Part shown: in pieces, positions 1 to 9,079 of the stretch
How positions within the stretch are numbered: the first letter of the stretch is position 1
Layout: every line of letters begins with the position of its first letter
NCBI RefSeq assembly: GCF_008801925.2
Contig: NZ_CP062805.1
Span: forward strand, 310,001-374,000
Reading direction: 5' to 3'
Origin: Cupriavidus basilensis
Lineage (GTDB): Bacteria > Pseudomonadota > Gammaproteobacteria > Burkholderiales > Burkholderiaceae
Length of the DNA stretch: 64,000 nt
Notes under the pieces: model-generated
Seen by the model: the letters and a program-made list of their open reading frames with translations, nothing else
Told to the model about the DNA's origin: nothing
Database searches by the model: none
Position numbers and translations under genes: made by a program

Positions 1-118
1 GCCGGATGCTTTGCCCGGAGAGCCTGCCGCTGCTAGTGTCTCCATAACGGCGGCGGGCATGTGAGGCAGTCTAGGAGTCGCCATGGCATACCGGAAGTGC
101 CATGCTGGATATTTCAGA
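1..118. other. Window edge, possible tail of an upstream gene
   Basis: On the plus strand the frame starting at base 2 stays open for 20 codons to a TGA at 62-64 and could be the C-terminus of a gene that begins outside the window. The stretch is too short to identify. The bases after it lead into the LysR promoter region. Confidence 0.2.
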
Positions 119-135
119 TATACTGATTCCGTATA
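119..135. promoter_or_regulatory. Candidate LysR-type operator
   Basis: The sequence TATAC-N7-GTATA is a perfect 5-bp dyad with the T-N11-A shape typical of LysR-family binding sites. It ends 21 bases before the ATG of the LysR gene, so it is placed for autoregulation. This is inferred from symmetry and position only. Confidence 0.5.
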
Positions 136-156
136 GCATGGAAGCCAAGGCAAGCG

Positions 157-1086
157 ATGAACTACTCCGCATGGAAACTGTTCCTGGCGGCTGCCGACCT
201 GGGCAGTCTGAGCAAGGTGGCTCAGTCCTATGGCACGAGTCAGCCCCACATCAGCCGCCAACTCAATGAACTTGAGCAGGAGTGCGGGGGGCGTCTATTC
301 CAGCGCACGGGTCGCGGGGTGGTGCTTACCGAATTCGGAGAGCGCGTGGCGCCCAAGGTCCGGGCGTGGGTGGCAGGCACGGACCAACTGGTCAACGACA
401 TCCACTCGACCTCAGGCAAGCCTATCGGCACAGTTCGCATCGGAATCCTGCCTTCCATGGCGCATCCACTGGTCAGCACGCTTTATTACCGCTTGAAGGA
501 GCGCTACCCCCTGGTGCAACTCAGTGTTCGCGAGGGGCAAGGCGCGCAACTGGAGAACTGGCTGGAAGCTGGACACGTCGATCTGGCTATTCTGTTCCGC
601 CATAGTCCGATGCCAAAGCACGGCGACGTGTACTTAGTCGAAACTGTGACCTACCTTGTGGGCGCCGAGGGAGACCGCGTGACCGCCAACCCCACCGTAC
701 AGTTTTCCGCGCTGCACAACCTTCCCCTGGTAATGTTCTGCCGACCCAATAGCTGGCGCGACCGATTGGATCAATTGGCACTGGAGCATGGTGTTGCGCT
801 GAATGTCGCAGTGGAGGCCGATTCGCTAAGCCTGCAGACCCATATCGTCGCCGACGGGGGCATGTACGCGCTGCTGGGGCCGTATGCGATTTCCAACGCC
901 GGCCGGGATTGCCGCTTGCAGGCATCGAAGATCATCAATCCGCAGATCACCCGCCATATTGCGTTGGCCATGTCGCGCCATGGTGAACTCACGCTAGCGT
1001 GCCGCACCGTCATGCAGCTTGTCCGTGAGATTGCGCAATTCGGGGGACCGGAGTCGACCGGACGTGGCCTCGAGGTCTCAACTTGA
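157..1086 (+). CDS. LysR family transcriptional regulator
   Basis: This 309-residue protein has the usual LysR length and plan. An N-terminal winged helix-turn-helix covers about residues 2-60 (helix pair around SKVAQSYGTSQPHISRQL, followed by LERE-like residues and a GRLFQR stretch). A periplasmic-binding-like effector domain covers about residues 90-295. A dyad of LysR-box type lies just upstream. The decarboxylase gene follows on the same strand after 44 bases, so the two may be cotranscribed, although LysR genes are more often divergent from their targets. The effector is not predictable from sequence. Confidence 0.93.
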   Translation: MNYSAWKLFLAAADLGSLSKVAQSYGTSQPHISRQLNELEQECGGRLFQRTGRGVVLTEFGERVAPKVRAWVAGTDQLVNDIHSTSGKPIGTVRIGILPSMAHPLVSTLYYRLKERYPLVQLSVREGQGAQLENWLEAGHVDLAILFRHSPMPKHGDVYLVETVTYLVGAEGDRVTANPTVQFSALHNLPLVMFCRPNSWRDRLDQLALEHGVALNVAVEADSLSLQTHIVADGGMYALLGPYAISNAGRDCRLQASKIINPQITRHIALAMSRHGELTLACRTVMQLVREIAQFGGPESTGRGLEVST

Positions 1087-1130
1087 GAGGTCCTGCGACA
1101 CCTGGATCTGGTACCGATCAACATTGGGTA

Positions 1131-2786
1131 ATGCAAATGAAGCCGGACATCTCTCGCGAAGGGACCTCACAAAGCACGGACGGGGGCGACGACTGCCCCT
1201 TGCGCTGGTTCGACGCGGATCGGGGTGCATTCGAATCGCTCGAGCGATGGATCGCCGAGCATCCGGCGGATTTCTTTGCGGGTGAGCATTTTGATCCGGT
1301 TGGCGCGTGCGCTACACGCGAGGCTGTATTCGCGTCGGTTGAGCTGCCCGAGACGCCGACATCGCCGCAAGCGCATGCCGATCATCTGCTCAACGACGTG
1401 TTTCGGCACGTGATGCCCGTGGCATCGCCCACGTTCGTCGGACACATGACGTCGTCGCTGCCGTCGTTCATGCCCTCGCTGGCCAAGGTGGTGGCAGCGC
1501 TGAACCAGAACGTCGTGAAGCTCGAGACGTCCGGCGCGCTGACTGGGCTTGAGCGCAAGGTCATCGGCATGCTGCACAAGCTGGTGTTTGCCCAGGACAC
1601 CGCGTTCTATGCGAGATGGTTGCACGATGCCGACCACGCGCTCGGCGCGATCTGCTCCGGCGGCACGGTTGCCAACCTCACCGCGCTATGGGCGAGCCGC
1701 AACAACTTGCTGGGCGCGCGTGATGGCTTCGCCGGCATCCATCGCGCCGGACTGGTGGCTGCGCTGCGCCATTACGGCCATGACGGGCTTGCGGTCGTCG
1801 TCTCAGAGCGCGGGCACTACTCGTTGCGAAAGGCAGCCGATGTCCTTGGCATCGGGCGCGACAATCTCGTGCCGGTCGGGGTCGATGCAGACGGTCGCAT
1901 GCGCATCGACCTGCTGCGCGATACCATGCGTGACCTGCAGCAGCGCAACATCCGGCCGATGGCGATCGTCGGCATAGCGGGGACGACCGAGACGGGCGCG
2001 GTCGATCCGCTCGACGCGATCGCGGATGTTGCTCAGGAGGCCGGCTGCCATTTCCACGTGGATGCCGCATGGGGCGGCGCAACACTGCTGTCGGAGCGCG
2101 AGCGCTGGCGCTTCGCGGGCATCGAGCGTGCCGATTCCGTCGTCATCGATGCGCACAAGCAGTTCTACGTGCCGATGGGCGCCGGCATGGTGCTGTTCCG
2201 GCACGCGGCGTGGACGCAGGACATCATCCAGCATGCGAACTACATCGTGCGCAAGGGCTCGGTGGACCTGGGGCGCCATACGCTCGAAGGATCGCGCGGC
2301 GCGGCGGCGATCATGCTCTATGCGAACTTTCATCTGCTCGGTCGCAAGGGGTTGGCGCAGTTGATCGAACGTAGCATCGATAACGCCCGCTACTTTGCAT
2401 CCCTGATAGTGCAGCAGCCGGATTTCGAGCTCGACAGCCACCCGCAGCTTTGCATCCTGACCTATCGCCATGTGCCCGAGACCGTGCGTGCCGCGCTGGC
2501 AACCGCTTCGGCCGGCAGGCGCGAGAAGATGCTGGACGCGCTGGATGCGCTGACCATCAGCATTCAGGAAATGCAGCGCGATGCCGGCCGCTCATTCGTA
2601 TCGCGCACGCAGTTGACGTCGACACAGTGGAGTGGCCGCCCGATTGCCGTTTTCCGCGTGGTGCTGGCCAACCCGGATACGACGCATGCCATCCTGCAGG
2701 ACATCCTCGACGAACAGCGCGCGCTGGCGGCGGCCAGCCCATGCATGGCGCCGCTGATGGCACTGGCGGTGGCGCCGGACGCGTGA
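1131..2786 (+). CDS. panP: Pyridoxal-dependent decarboxylase, PanP-like (aspartate 1-decarboxylase)
   Basis: This is a group II PLP-dependent decarboxylase of 551 residues. The PLP-binding lysine is Lys343 in the motif DAHKQF, preceded by the glycine/serine-rich SGGTVANL region and by HVDAAWGG, whose Asp contacts the PLP ring. The stretch TFVGHMTSSLPSFM with LNQN and ETS is characteristic of PanP, which makes beta-alanine from aspartate for pantothenate. The frame is open back to a TTG overlapping the LysR stop. I prefer the ATG at 1131 because the intervening residues look non-conserved. The substrate is inferred from family resemblance; glutamate or another amino acid remains possible. Confidence 0.82.
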   Translation: MQMKPDISREGTSQSTDGGDDCPLRWFDADRGAFESLERWIAEHPADFFAGEHFDPVGACATREAVFASVELPETPTSPQAHADHLLNDVFRHVMPVASPTFVGHMTSSLPSFMPSLAKVVAALNQNVVKLETSGALTGLERKVIGMLHKLVFAQDTAFYARWLHDADHALGAICSGGTVANLTALWASRNNLLGARDGFAGIHRAGLVAALRHYGHDGLAVVVSERGHYSLRKAADVLGIGRDNLVPVGVDADGRMRIDLLRDTMRDLQQRNIRPMAIVGIAGTTETGAVDPLDAIADVAQEAGCHFHVDAAWGGATLLSERERWRFAGIERADSVVIDAHKQFYVPMGAGMVLFRHAAWTQDIIQHANYIVRKGSVDLGRHTLEGSRGAAAIMLYANFHLLGRKGLAQLIERSIDNARYFASLIVQQPDFELDSHPQLCILTYRHVPETVRAALATASAGRREKMLDALDALTISIQEMQRDAGRSFVSRTQLTSTQWSGRPIAVFRVVLANPDTTHAILQDILDEQRALAAASPCMAPLMALAVAPDA

Positions 2787-3088
2787 GGCATTTGCAGTTG
2801 GCGAGCGCCAGTCGTCGACCGTCTCTCACTGACACCTACGGCCGAGGGTACAGCGGAGCCTACAATTCAGCTTGTGCTGATAGACGGCTCTCTCTGCGGC
2901 CGCATCGCGATCGGCAGCGGACGCTCGGTATGAAAAATCGAACGGCTCTTCATGGCCGGAAAGCGACTTCCGCCAACGGCACAAACGGCGATGTCTGTGA
3001 ATTGGTATCCGGACCAACAATTATCGGAGTCTGTTCCGCGCTTGGTATGGTTTCGTAGCGGCATGATCAGCCTGCGAAGCCGTGGGCG
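2787..3088. other. Non-coding junction between panP and the recombinase module
   Basis: About 300 bases without a convincing gene. They separate the chromosomal-looking panP from the last gene of the recombinase operon. The left end of an integrated element should lie here or close by, but I could not recognise a direct repeat or an attachment core. Confidence 0.5.
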
Positions 3089-3502
3089 TCAGTTTTGACG
3101 TCGCTTGACCATCGGCACCACGTCGGAATCGCCCAGCCGCGACCGTAGCATGGCATTCTCAGCGAGCAATACCTCGTTGATCGATGCCAGCCGACTCACA
3201 TCCGAGCGGAGGTTTGCAATCTCCTGCCGAAGCTCACGAGTTTTGTCACGTGCCGCCTTTAGCTCCAGTTGCTTTGCGTTGCGCTGAGCGCGACTGTCGC
3301 GACCTTGGGCTAGTCGAATGGCTTCAGCGATCTTGGGGTAGTGGTTGTGGATGAGCGGACCGGTCACCCCAGCCTCTTCGGCAACTGCGCTGATGGTAAG
3401 CTTCTTCGCCTTGGTGTGGCGAGCACGACCTTGCTGGATTCGAAACATCGCCAGGCGTAGATCCTTCTCGCGCTGATCTGCTGGCTTGCGTTGTTTGCTC
3501 AT
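3089..3502 (-). CDS. Small HTH/coiled-coil protein of recombinase operon (GinD/TnpC-like)
   Basis: A 137-residue protein. The N-terminal half carries a TetR-like helix-turn-helix (LTISAVAEEAGVTGPLIHNHY). The C-terminal half, about residues 85-125, is a leucine-rich coiled coil. Its ATG overlaps the stop of the upstream recombinase (ATGA), so it is the last gene of the four-gene operon. The position and shape match the small fourth protein of GInt islands (GinD) and the TnpC class of Tn554-like elements, which assist the recombinases rather than catalyse. I start at MSKQRK rather than at the longer open frame because of the coupling. Confidence 0.72.
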   Translation of the reverse strand: MSKQRKPADQREKDLRLAMFRIQQGRARHTKAKKLTISAVAEEAGVTGPLIHNHYPKIAEAIRLAQGRDSRAQRNAKQLELKAARDKTRELRQEIANLRSDVSRLASINEVLLAENAMLRSRLGDSDVVPMVKRRQN

Positions 3503-5373
3503 GGCGCGGCAGACTCCGAATTGTCCCCCTGACTCAGGGTCACCAACACATCGCGACAACGCTGCATGTCTCGGCGGACCAGATTTCGTCCGCCTTCGCC
3601 GATGTCATCACAGGCTAGCACCTCCTGCAGATGATCATGGAGGCCCCGATAGAGCGGAGCGTACTCTGGCCCGATGACCGCGTTATTGCAGCCGCTGCAA
3701 CGCGTGCGCTCTAGATCATTGCCGACACACCGGTTATCGTCGGCTGTGCACCACGCATGCCCGTTGCTGCGGATGGACGTACTTTCCGCCAACGACCGAA
3801 CCATCTGGCGGTGGTCTTTGAAAATGGTCACGGCCTGGCCGCCCCGCCAGGACACGATATTTCGACCGTATCCACCGGCTAGGGCGGTGCCGGGTCGCAG
3901 CCAGCCTTCCACGACTTCATTCTTGATGTCGTCGAGTTCAGTCTGGATCTCGGCGTAGAGGGCAATCTCCTGTGACTCGTTGAGAGCGTAGCCTAGCGTC
4001 ATGTCCATCGACCAATGCTTGAAGTGTGATCGTAAGTACCGCAGGTCTCCGAACTGACTCCGGGCGGCATAGCTTGCGAACTTCCGGCGAAAGTGATGGC
4101 TGGCCAAGTCCCAATCCAAGCCGCAATTCTGCGCAAACGATTTCAACGCCTTGTTCCACGCCCCTAGTGACATCGTGCGCACCTGGTTGCCTCTGTTCGG
4201 CGTCATGGCCACGAAGACGGCGTTCATATGCAGTTGCGCCTCGGCAAGCTCAGGGTCCAGGGGGTTCTGCGAACGAAGAGCTTCGATCTCGGCCTCGATC
4301 ACGGCCCGATAGGGAGCAGACCACCGCTCCATCACCTTCAGCGCAGTCACAACCGCCTCAGGAACCATCCACTCTGCGCGGCCTTCGCCTGTCTTGGTGG
4401 ATTGCGAACGCATCCAGTTGTAAGTCCGGGGCTCACCCTTGTCGTCTGCGGCCGCCTCCGTGGCGTAGCAGGCTCCCCTTTGGACAAAGCCGAGTTCATG
4501 GTTGCGGCACCCGGAAAGGCTCGCCACGACGATGTAGCAGGCGGTGCGCAGTTCGATCACCGCCTTGTTGAACTCCCACATGTCCGCCCAGCCCCGACTT
4601 CGGACGAAAATACCCTCGGCCGGTGTCTTCCCGCCGGCCGCCTGCCGCAGGATCAAGATCTCATCGCGGACATCAAGAAGATCATCGGCTGCTTCAACCA
4701 ATGACCAGGCGCGCTGAAAGAGAGTGGTGAACACATCGTCCGGCATAAGCGGGGTCTTGCCTCCCCGAAACCCCGTTCCTTGACCGGTCAGACCGGCCAA
4801 GTGGGTGGCCGACGTGCCGGCCCAAGGATGGTCAGGCATTACATCCCTCGTGTACTGACTCAACTCATGGAGCGCCTCGACAGCGCCGTATAGCTGTCCA
4901 AGCGAGGAGGCTTTCAGCAGTTCTCCCGCTCTGGCGGAACCTTGCCGCTGGCGATGCTGTCTGCAGAAGTCAACGAACAGCGAGCACGCGAAGGGCGTGA
5001 CATCGGCCAGCCTAGTGATGTTCAATCGCACCAAGTGCTGCAGGAATGACTTGGCGTCCACAAGGAGCTTCGTCACGGCGCGAGGCGACGGCCTTTTCTT
5101 TCCCTCGCGTCCGCGGCGCATGTAGTGCCACAAGATCGCCTTCATCGTGGCCCGCCAGCCCGCGGGTATGGCGTTGAAGTCTACGTACTGTTCCGACGCT
5201 CCCTTGTTCGTAGGCTGCCCGACGAGCCGCCACTTTGGGTCGCCGTACCGGCTGAGGATGACCACCTTGCCGTTGATCGTGCAAGTCGAGATGATGGTGG
5301 CGGCGAGGTTGTCCTGATCAAGGATTGGCTGGCCGACAGGCTCCTGGTCCAGCGCTCTTCTGGCTAGGGACAT
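3499..5373 (-). CDS. Tyrosine recombinase, third of operon (GinC/TnpB-like)
   Basis: A large site-specific recombinase of 624 residues. The catalytic domain lies in the C-terminal half. SGCRNHE holds the first Arg, HHFRRKF the His-x-x-Arg, HWSMDMTLGYAL the second His and the nucleophilic Tyr. The C-terminal extension carries Cys pairs (CTADDNRC, CSGC) that may form a zinc site, as in Tn554 TnpB-type proteins. The ATG at 5373 overlaps the stop of the preceding gene by one base (TGATG), so translation is coupled. It should act with its two neighbours in integration and excision of the element. Confidence 0.85.
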   Translation of the reverse strand: MSLARRALDQEPVGQPILDQDNLAATIISTCTINGKVVILSRYGDPKWRLVGQPTNKGASEQYVDFNAIPAGWRATMKAILWHYMRRGREGKKRPSPRAVTKLLVDAKSFLQHLVRLNITRLADVTPFACSLFVDFCRQHRQRQGSARAGELLKASSLGQLYGAVEALHELSQYTRDVMPDHPWAGTSATHLAGLTGQGTGFRGGKTPLMPDDVFTTLFQRAWSLVEAADDLLDVRDEILILRQAAGGKTPAEGIFVRSRGWADMWEFNKAVIELRTACYIVVASLSGCRNHELGFVQRGACYATEAAADDKGEPRTYNWMRSQSTKTGEGRAEWMVPEAVVTALKVMERWSAPYRAVIEAEIEALRSQNPLDPELAEAQLHMNAVFVAMTPNRGNQVRTMSLGAWNKALKSFAQNCGLDWDLASHHFRRKFASYAARSQFGDLRYLRSHFKHWSMDMTLGYALNESQEIALYAEIQTELDDIKNEVVEGWLRPGTALAGGYGRNIVSWRGGQAVTIFKDHRQMVRSLAESTSIRSNGHAWCTADDNRCVGNDLERTRCSGCNNAVIGPEYAPLYRGLHDHLQEVLACDDIGEGGRNLVRRDMQRCRDVLVTLSQGDNSESAAP

Positions 5374-7049
5374 CACGCCAGTGAATTCAATTCGTTGATG
5401 ATTGTGGGGCTGGCCCAGAGGGGGTGAGGATCGTGTCGTGCCCGTTCTCGGGCGGCATTCACCTGCTCAGGCTTGAACAACTTGCGGCGAAGGCCGGCTT
5501 GGATGACGTCGCGGTCGATCAGACGAGGGATGTGGGCAAGGTGGTGGTCCCAGCGGCGCTTATCCACGCGCGGGCGCTCGCGCAAGATCCGAAAGTAAAA
5601 CGAGAACAACCGCCATAGGTCATCGCCGGTGACGACGTAGTTGCGGCAGCGAAGACAGTTCAGAAAGCTTTGGCAAAGGTCGCCGTTTCGTTTTGGGGCA
5701 TACTCGCCGGCGGTGGTGTCCGAGCACCGGCCAACCGGCGTTCGTTCAGTGGCACCGAGGGTGTTTGTCAAAAGCTCCTCGACCAGCACCAGGCCCATGA
5801 AGCGCCAGTTTTTGCGGGCATCTTCGCTAGGTCGCAGGTAGTTGCGCATGGTGACGACGAGTGAGTTCCCAGCCGCGGTCGCGGTGGCGACGACATCGCC
5901 GTCCAGAATCTCGTACACGCGGTTGACGAAGGTCTTGCGCAGCCGGCTGACGTTGATCCGCATCGGCTCGCCGTCATCGCCCCGGAGGTCGTACGTCCTG
6001 ACCAGCTTTTTGATTGCCTCTTCGAGGGTGCCGTGCGTCAGTGCGCTGACGCGACTTTCACTGTCCCTACTTCGTCGATACAGCCATACTCGATCACGAA
6101 TGTCTTCCGGCGCCTCACGGCGCAGGCCAGCCGTCAGCGCAAGAACGCGGCGAATCAACCCAGCTACCGTGGAGCGCAGTGTCGGCGTAGATTCCACAAC
6201 ACGCATCACGGAATTGGATGCGCGCAGCGCCACCTTGGTGGAGGAGTAACCTCGGCGCTTGAACACGACCAGAAACTCTATTCCTTCCTTTGGATGCGCG
6301 CGCAGGCAGTTCATCGGCATCTCTAGCAATGGCGTGGTGTTCCGACCCGTGTGCAAGGCTACGACCAGCAGGGCATAGGCTGCTAGTGTTGCCGTGGGTT
6401 CTGCGTCCTCTCCAAACAGTGGCTGCACCGCCGTCCTCACGGCAAGCGTGAAGGCCTTCTTCTCGGTGGCAGATAGCGGGCGCTCCCCTTTGCCTCCGCG
6501 TGTCGAGCCGGGGAAGGGGTTGCTGGGGAACGTGGCTTCACTGCCGCGTTCGATCACGTGGACCAGTCCTCGCCGTCCCAAGGCCTGCAAGACGGACTTG
6601 GTATAGCTGTACGCCGTTCGCTGCGAGTCCGTGGCGATGCCTTGGTCTCGGAGAAAGAGCAGGTAGCTATCTATGGTGTCGCGGGTGATGTCGGTCAGGC
6701 GCATCGGTCGGCCGTTTGCGGTGCCGAGCATGGTTAGGTGCGTCAAAAATCTCGCGAGGCCTAGTTTGCAGTAGCCCACGACAGTCGTCACCTGGACGTC
6801 TGAGTCCTGCTTGCCGAGGAAGCGCTCAACCTGCCGCTGACAGGCATAGGTGATCGGGTCAATGCCGACGCCGTACCAAGGGGCGAACTCGAATGTCCGG
6901 AGCCTGGTGGTGTTCCGTCCGAATCTCACTTCAGTGCAGCTCGGAGGCATTGCTGCCGCGGTGATGACGATCCTCCCCTCAGCATCGCGCTCATGCTCTA
7001 TCTGAGGAATTGTCAGATCCGTCTTGAAGAAGGTCTTACGCTTGCCCAT
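5373..7049 (-). CDS. Tyrosine recombinase, second of operon (GinB-like)
   Basis: A site-specific recombinase of 558 residues. The first catalytic Arg is visible in LHTGRNTTPLLEM. The box II region reads NVSRLRKTF, so the usual His before the second Arg is replaced. A Tyr lies in VTMRNYLRP. It overlaps the first recombinase by 14 bases. The catalytic set is less canonical than in its neighbours, which is common for the middle protein of recombinase trios. A Cys pair near the C-terminus (LNCLRC) resembles that of the third recombinase. Confidence 0.82.
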   Translation of the reverse strand: MGKRKTFFKTDLTIPQIEHERDAEGRIVITAAAMPPSCTEVRFGRNTTRLRTFEFAPWYGVGIDPITYACQRQVERFLGKQDSDVQVTTVVGYCKLGLARFLTHLTMLGTANGRPMRLTDITRDTIDSYLLFLRDQGIATDSQRTAYSYTKSVLQALGRRGLVHVIERGSEATFPSNPFPGSTRGGKGERPLSATEKKAFTLAVRTAVQPLFGEDAEPTATLAAYALLVVALHTGRNTTPLLEMPMNCLRAHPKEGIEFLVVFKRRGYSSTKVALRASNSVMRVVESTPTLRSTVAGLIRRVLALTAGLRREAPEDIRDRVWLYRRSRDSESRVSALTHGTLEEAIKKLVRTYDLRGDDGEPMRINVSRLRKTFVNRVYEILDGDVVATATAAGNSLVVTMRNYLRPSEDARKNWRFMGLVLVEELLTNTLGATERTPVGRCSDTTAGEYAPKRNGDLCQSFLNCLRCRNYVVTGDDLWRLFSFYFRILRERPRVDKRRWDHHLAHIPRLIDRDVIQAGLRRKLFKPEQVNAARERARHDPHPLWASPTIINELNSLA

Positions 7050-8199
7050 TCAGCGCATCCGCCAGGTCATTGAGTTCGTCGTCGTACGCCAGCACAGCCT
7101 CGTCAGCCAATTCATTGACCAGATGCAGGTACACCATCGTGGTCTGCACTGAGGCGTGGCCCAACTGCTGCTTCAGAAACACCAGGGGTTCGATTCGGCT
7201 TCGGTCGCGGACCCGCTGGAGCGAGACGAGGGTGTGAGTCGCGTACGTATGGCGCAGAAGGTGAGCCCACACGCGAACGCCGGCCTTCCTGCCGATCTCC
7301 TTGATAATACGATTCAGACTTTTTCCATCGTCCGTAAACCGCTCGCCGAACTGATTGAGGAACAGCGCCTTTTGCGGCGCCCCGCTTAGCGAGGAGCGCA
7401 GGCCGCGCTCATGGATTGCGTAGTGGTTCAGGTCCTTCATCAGCCGCCGGCCGATGTAGATTGAGCGCGGCTTGTTGCCTTTGGTCTGCATCCCTTGGCC
7501 ATCCTCAGGATCAAGGTGGACACGGATGTTGCGCTCTGGCCGTCCGGCAAGGTCTGGATCGAAGACATAGGCGCGCGGGAAGGAGGCCAGTTCCTCCCGG
7601 CGCAGGCCAGAGCCCACGGCAAGCCTAATAATCATGCGATGATGAGGGTTAGCGGCTGCAGTCAATAGGGCATGGACTTGTGTGAGGGTGAGATATTGAG
7701 GCAGGTCCTTGCGAGCCCTCGGCATCACATCGCGCACGGCTTTCGTTCCGCCACTTCCATCGGCATGCGCGAGAAAGCCCCCCGTACGCATCGTTCGTCG
7801 CGTCTCATAGCCAAAAGGAAGCTGCTTGATCCAGCCCCTCTGCTGTGCGAAGGAATAGAACTCGCACACGTATAAGAGACGGTTCCGTACAGTATTGCGT
7901 TGGAGACCCGCAGTTTTGAAGCAGTAGTCTCGATAGGCGGCGAGCAGCGTTTTTTTCTCTCCGCGATCTACGTCGTCCCAACGCAGGTCGTGCGCCTGAA
8001 GGAAGCTGAAGTAGTCGTAAAGAGAACGCCCTGTCGGTTCCCAAGAATTACGCGAGCCGATAGCACCGCGGAGCAGGTAGTGGCGCAGGAATTCGTTGGC
8101 TTCCGCGCAGCTCTCCATGCTGTCCCATAGGAGGATTGGGAAGCCGGGGTAGGGCCGCCCGCCCATAACAAGATCCTCAGTCGATGCGACAAGACGCAT
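7036..8199 (-). CDS. Tyrosine recombinase, first of operon (GinA/TnpA/XerC-like)
   Basis: A tyrosine recombinase of 387 residues with a full RHRHY set: GSGLRREEL (Arg), HLLRHTYATH (His-x-x-Arg), LGHASVQTT (His) and MVYLHL (Tyr). A SAM-like N-terminal DNA-binding domain precedes it. The start MRLVAS at 8199 is chosen because it overlaps the stop of the upstream small gene (TGATG), while the longer frame runs through that gene. It heads the three-recombinase series on the minus strand, with overlaps throughout, which implies one transcript. Confidence 0.88.
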   Translation of the reverse strand: MRLVASTEDLVMGGRPYPGFPILLWDSMESCAEANEFLRHYLLRGAIGSRNSWEPTGRSLYDYFSFLQAHDLRWDDVDRGEKKTLLAAYRDYCFKTAGLQRNTVRNRLLYVCEFYSFAQQRGWIKQLPFGYETRRTMRTGGFLAHADGSGGTKAVRDVMPRARKDLPQYLTLTQVHALLTAAANPHHRMIIRLAVGSGLRREELASFPRAYVFDPDLAGRPERNIRVHLDPEDGQGMQTKGNKPRSIYIGRRLMKDLNHYAIHERGLRSSLSGAPQKALFLNQFGERFTDDGKSLNRIIKEIGRKAGVRVWAHLLRHTYATHTLVSLQRVRDRSRIEPLVFLKQQLGHASVQTTMVYLHLVNELADEAVLAYDDELNDLADALNGQA

Positions 8200-8504
8200 C
8201 AGAGCTGCTTGGCCTTCAACACTGCTACGGCGCGCTTGAAGTCGAGCCGCATCAGGTGCATTACCAGATCGACCGCACCTCCACCGCCTCGGTTCGCACG
8301 TGTATCTAGGAACCGGGGTCCCGTGCACAGGATTTCGTAGTCCACGCCGTCCACGTTCGCGTGCCAGCGAGTTGTGCCATGGCTCTGCCGTGGTCTAAAT
8401 TGCCCATCCTGCTTGGCGTATTCAGCAACTGCACGAAGGACCACGACCGCCTCCAGTCTTCGCCAGCGCGCGAGAGTGAAGTTATCCACAACCCTCCGAC
8501 CCAT
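8199..8504 (-). CDS. Small protein resembling the N-terminal domain of DUF3991/TOPRIM primase-like proteins
   Basis: A protein of 101 residues with a good Shine-Dalgarno (GGGAGGG) before its ATG. The C-terminal half (RANRGGGGAVDLVMHL followed by FKRAVAVL) matches the CHC2-derived module seen at the front of DUF3991/TOPRIM proteins. The zinc cysteines and the rest of such proteins are absent. It is translationally coupled to the first recombinase and is probably part of the same operon. Its role is unknown; a DNA- or ATP-binding accessory function is only an inference. Confidence 0.6.
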   Translation of the reverse strand: MGRRVVDNFTLARWRRLEAVVVLRAVAEYAKQDGQFRPRQSHGTTRWHANVDGVDYEILCTGPRFLDTRANRGGGGAVDLVMHLMRLDFKRAVAVLKAKQL

Positions 8505-8539
8505 TTTTCCCTCCCCCGCGCCCCCACCGGCTACTCGTC

Positions 8540-9016
8540 TTGGAAAGACTAGTAAAATTCCTAACAGATACAAGGTTCCAGAACAACGCCAGACGCGACA
8601 ATTTGAAGAAGGCATGGCGACAGCTATACGGCTATCGACACGGCATCATGATCGTCAATGCTTTCTACGAAAATGTCGCACGGCATCGGATGGAGCAGCG
8701 AGAGCTGGCACCTGGCGAGCAGCAAGAGAGCGTGGTTTTGGAGTTCAGGCCCGAGCCGCAGCAGGACATGTTGGTGGCGTGTCTATGGTCGATCAGCAAA
8801 GGAGGAGAGGGCGAGGCCGATCTCTATTCCTTCGCTGCCATTACCGACGAGCCGCCCGCTGAGGTGTCGGCCGCAGGGCATGATCGTTGTATCGTGCCAG
8901 TCAAGCCCGAGCATGTGGAAGCCTGGTTGAATCCCGACGCGAAGAACTTGGCCGCGCTCGATGCAATCCTGGACGACCGGAACCAGCCCTACTACGAGCA
9001 CCGGTTGGCAGCGTAG
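8540..9016 (+). pseudogene. 5'-truncated SRAP (YedK/HMCES) gene
   Basis: The frame encodes the C-terminal two thirds of an SOS-response-associated peptidase: GIMIVNAFYENV, a VLEF-RPEP stretch, DMLVACLWS, FAAITDEPPAEV, and GHDRCIVPV followed by WLNP. The active-site Cys2 and about the first 50 residues are missing, and the open frame begins without ATG at a sequence break just upstream of the recombinase operon. SRAP proteins cross-link to abasic sites in single-stranded DNA through Cys2, so this copy cannot do so. An internal ATG at 8648 could still be used. The break lies at about 8540-8570 and may mark one end of the recombinase element. Confidence 0.75.
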
Positions 9017-9079
9017 GGAACGAAGAATCCCGATTCCATGTCGTAGAATCGCTCACCTCCTGGCAACTCAGGGTCATTG

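Noticed and set aside
2787..3088. Missing N-terminal half of the SRAP gene on the other side of the recombinase module
   Set aside because: I read all frames here and found no sequence starting Met-Cys or resembling the SRAP N-terminus, so a simple insertion into SRAP is not supported.
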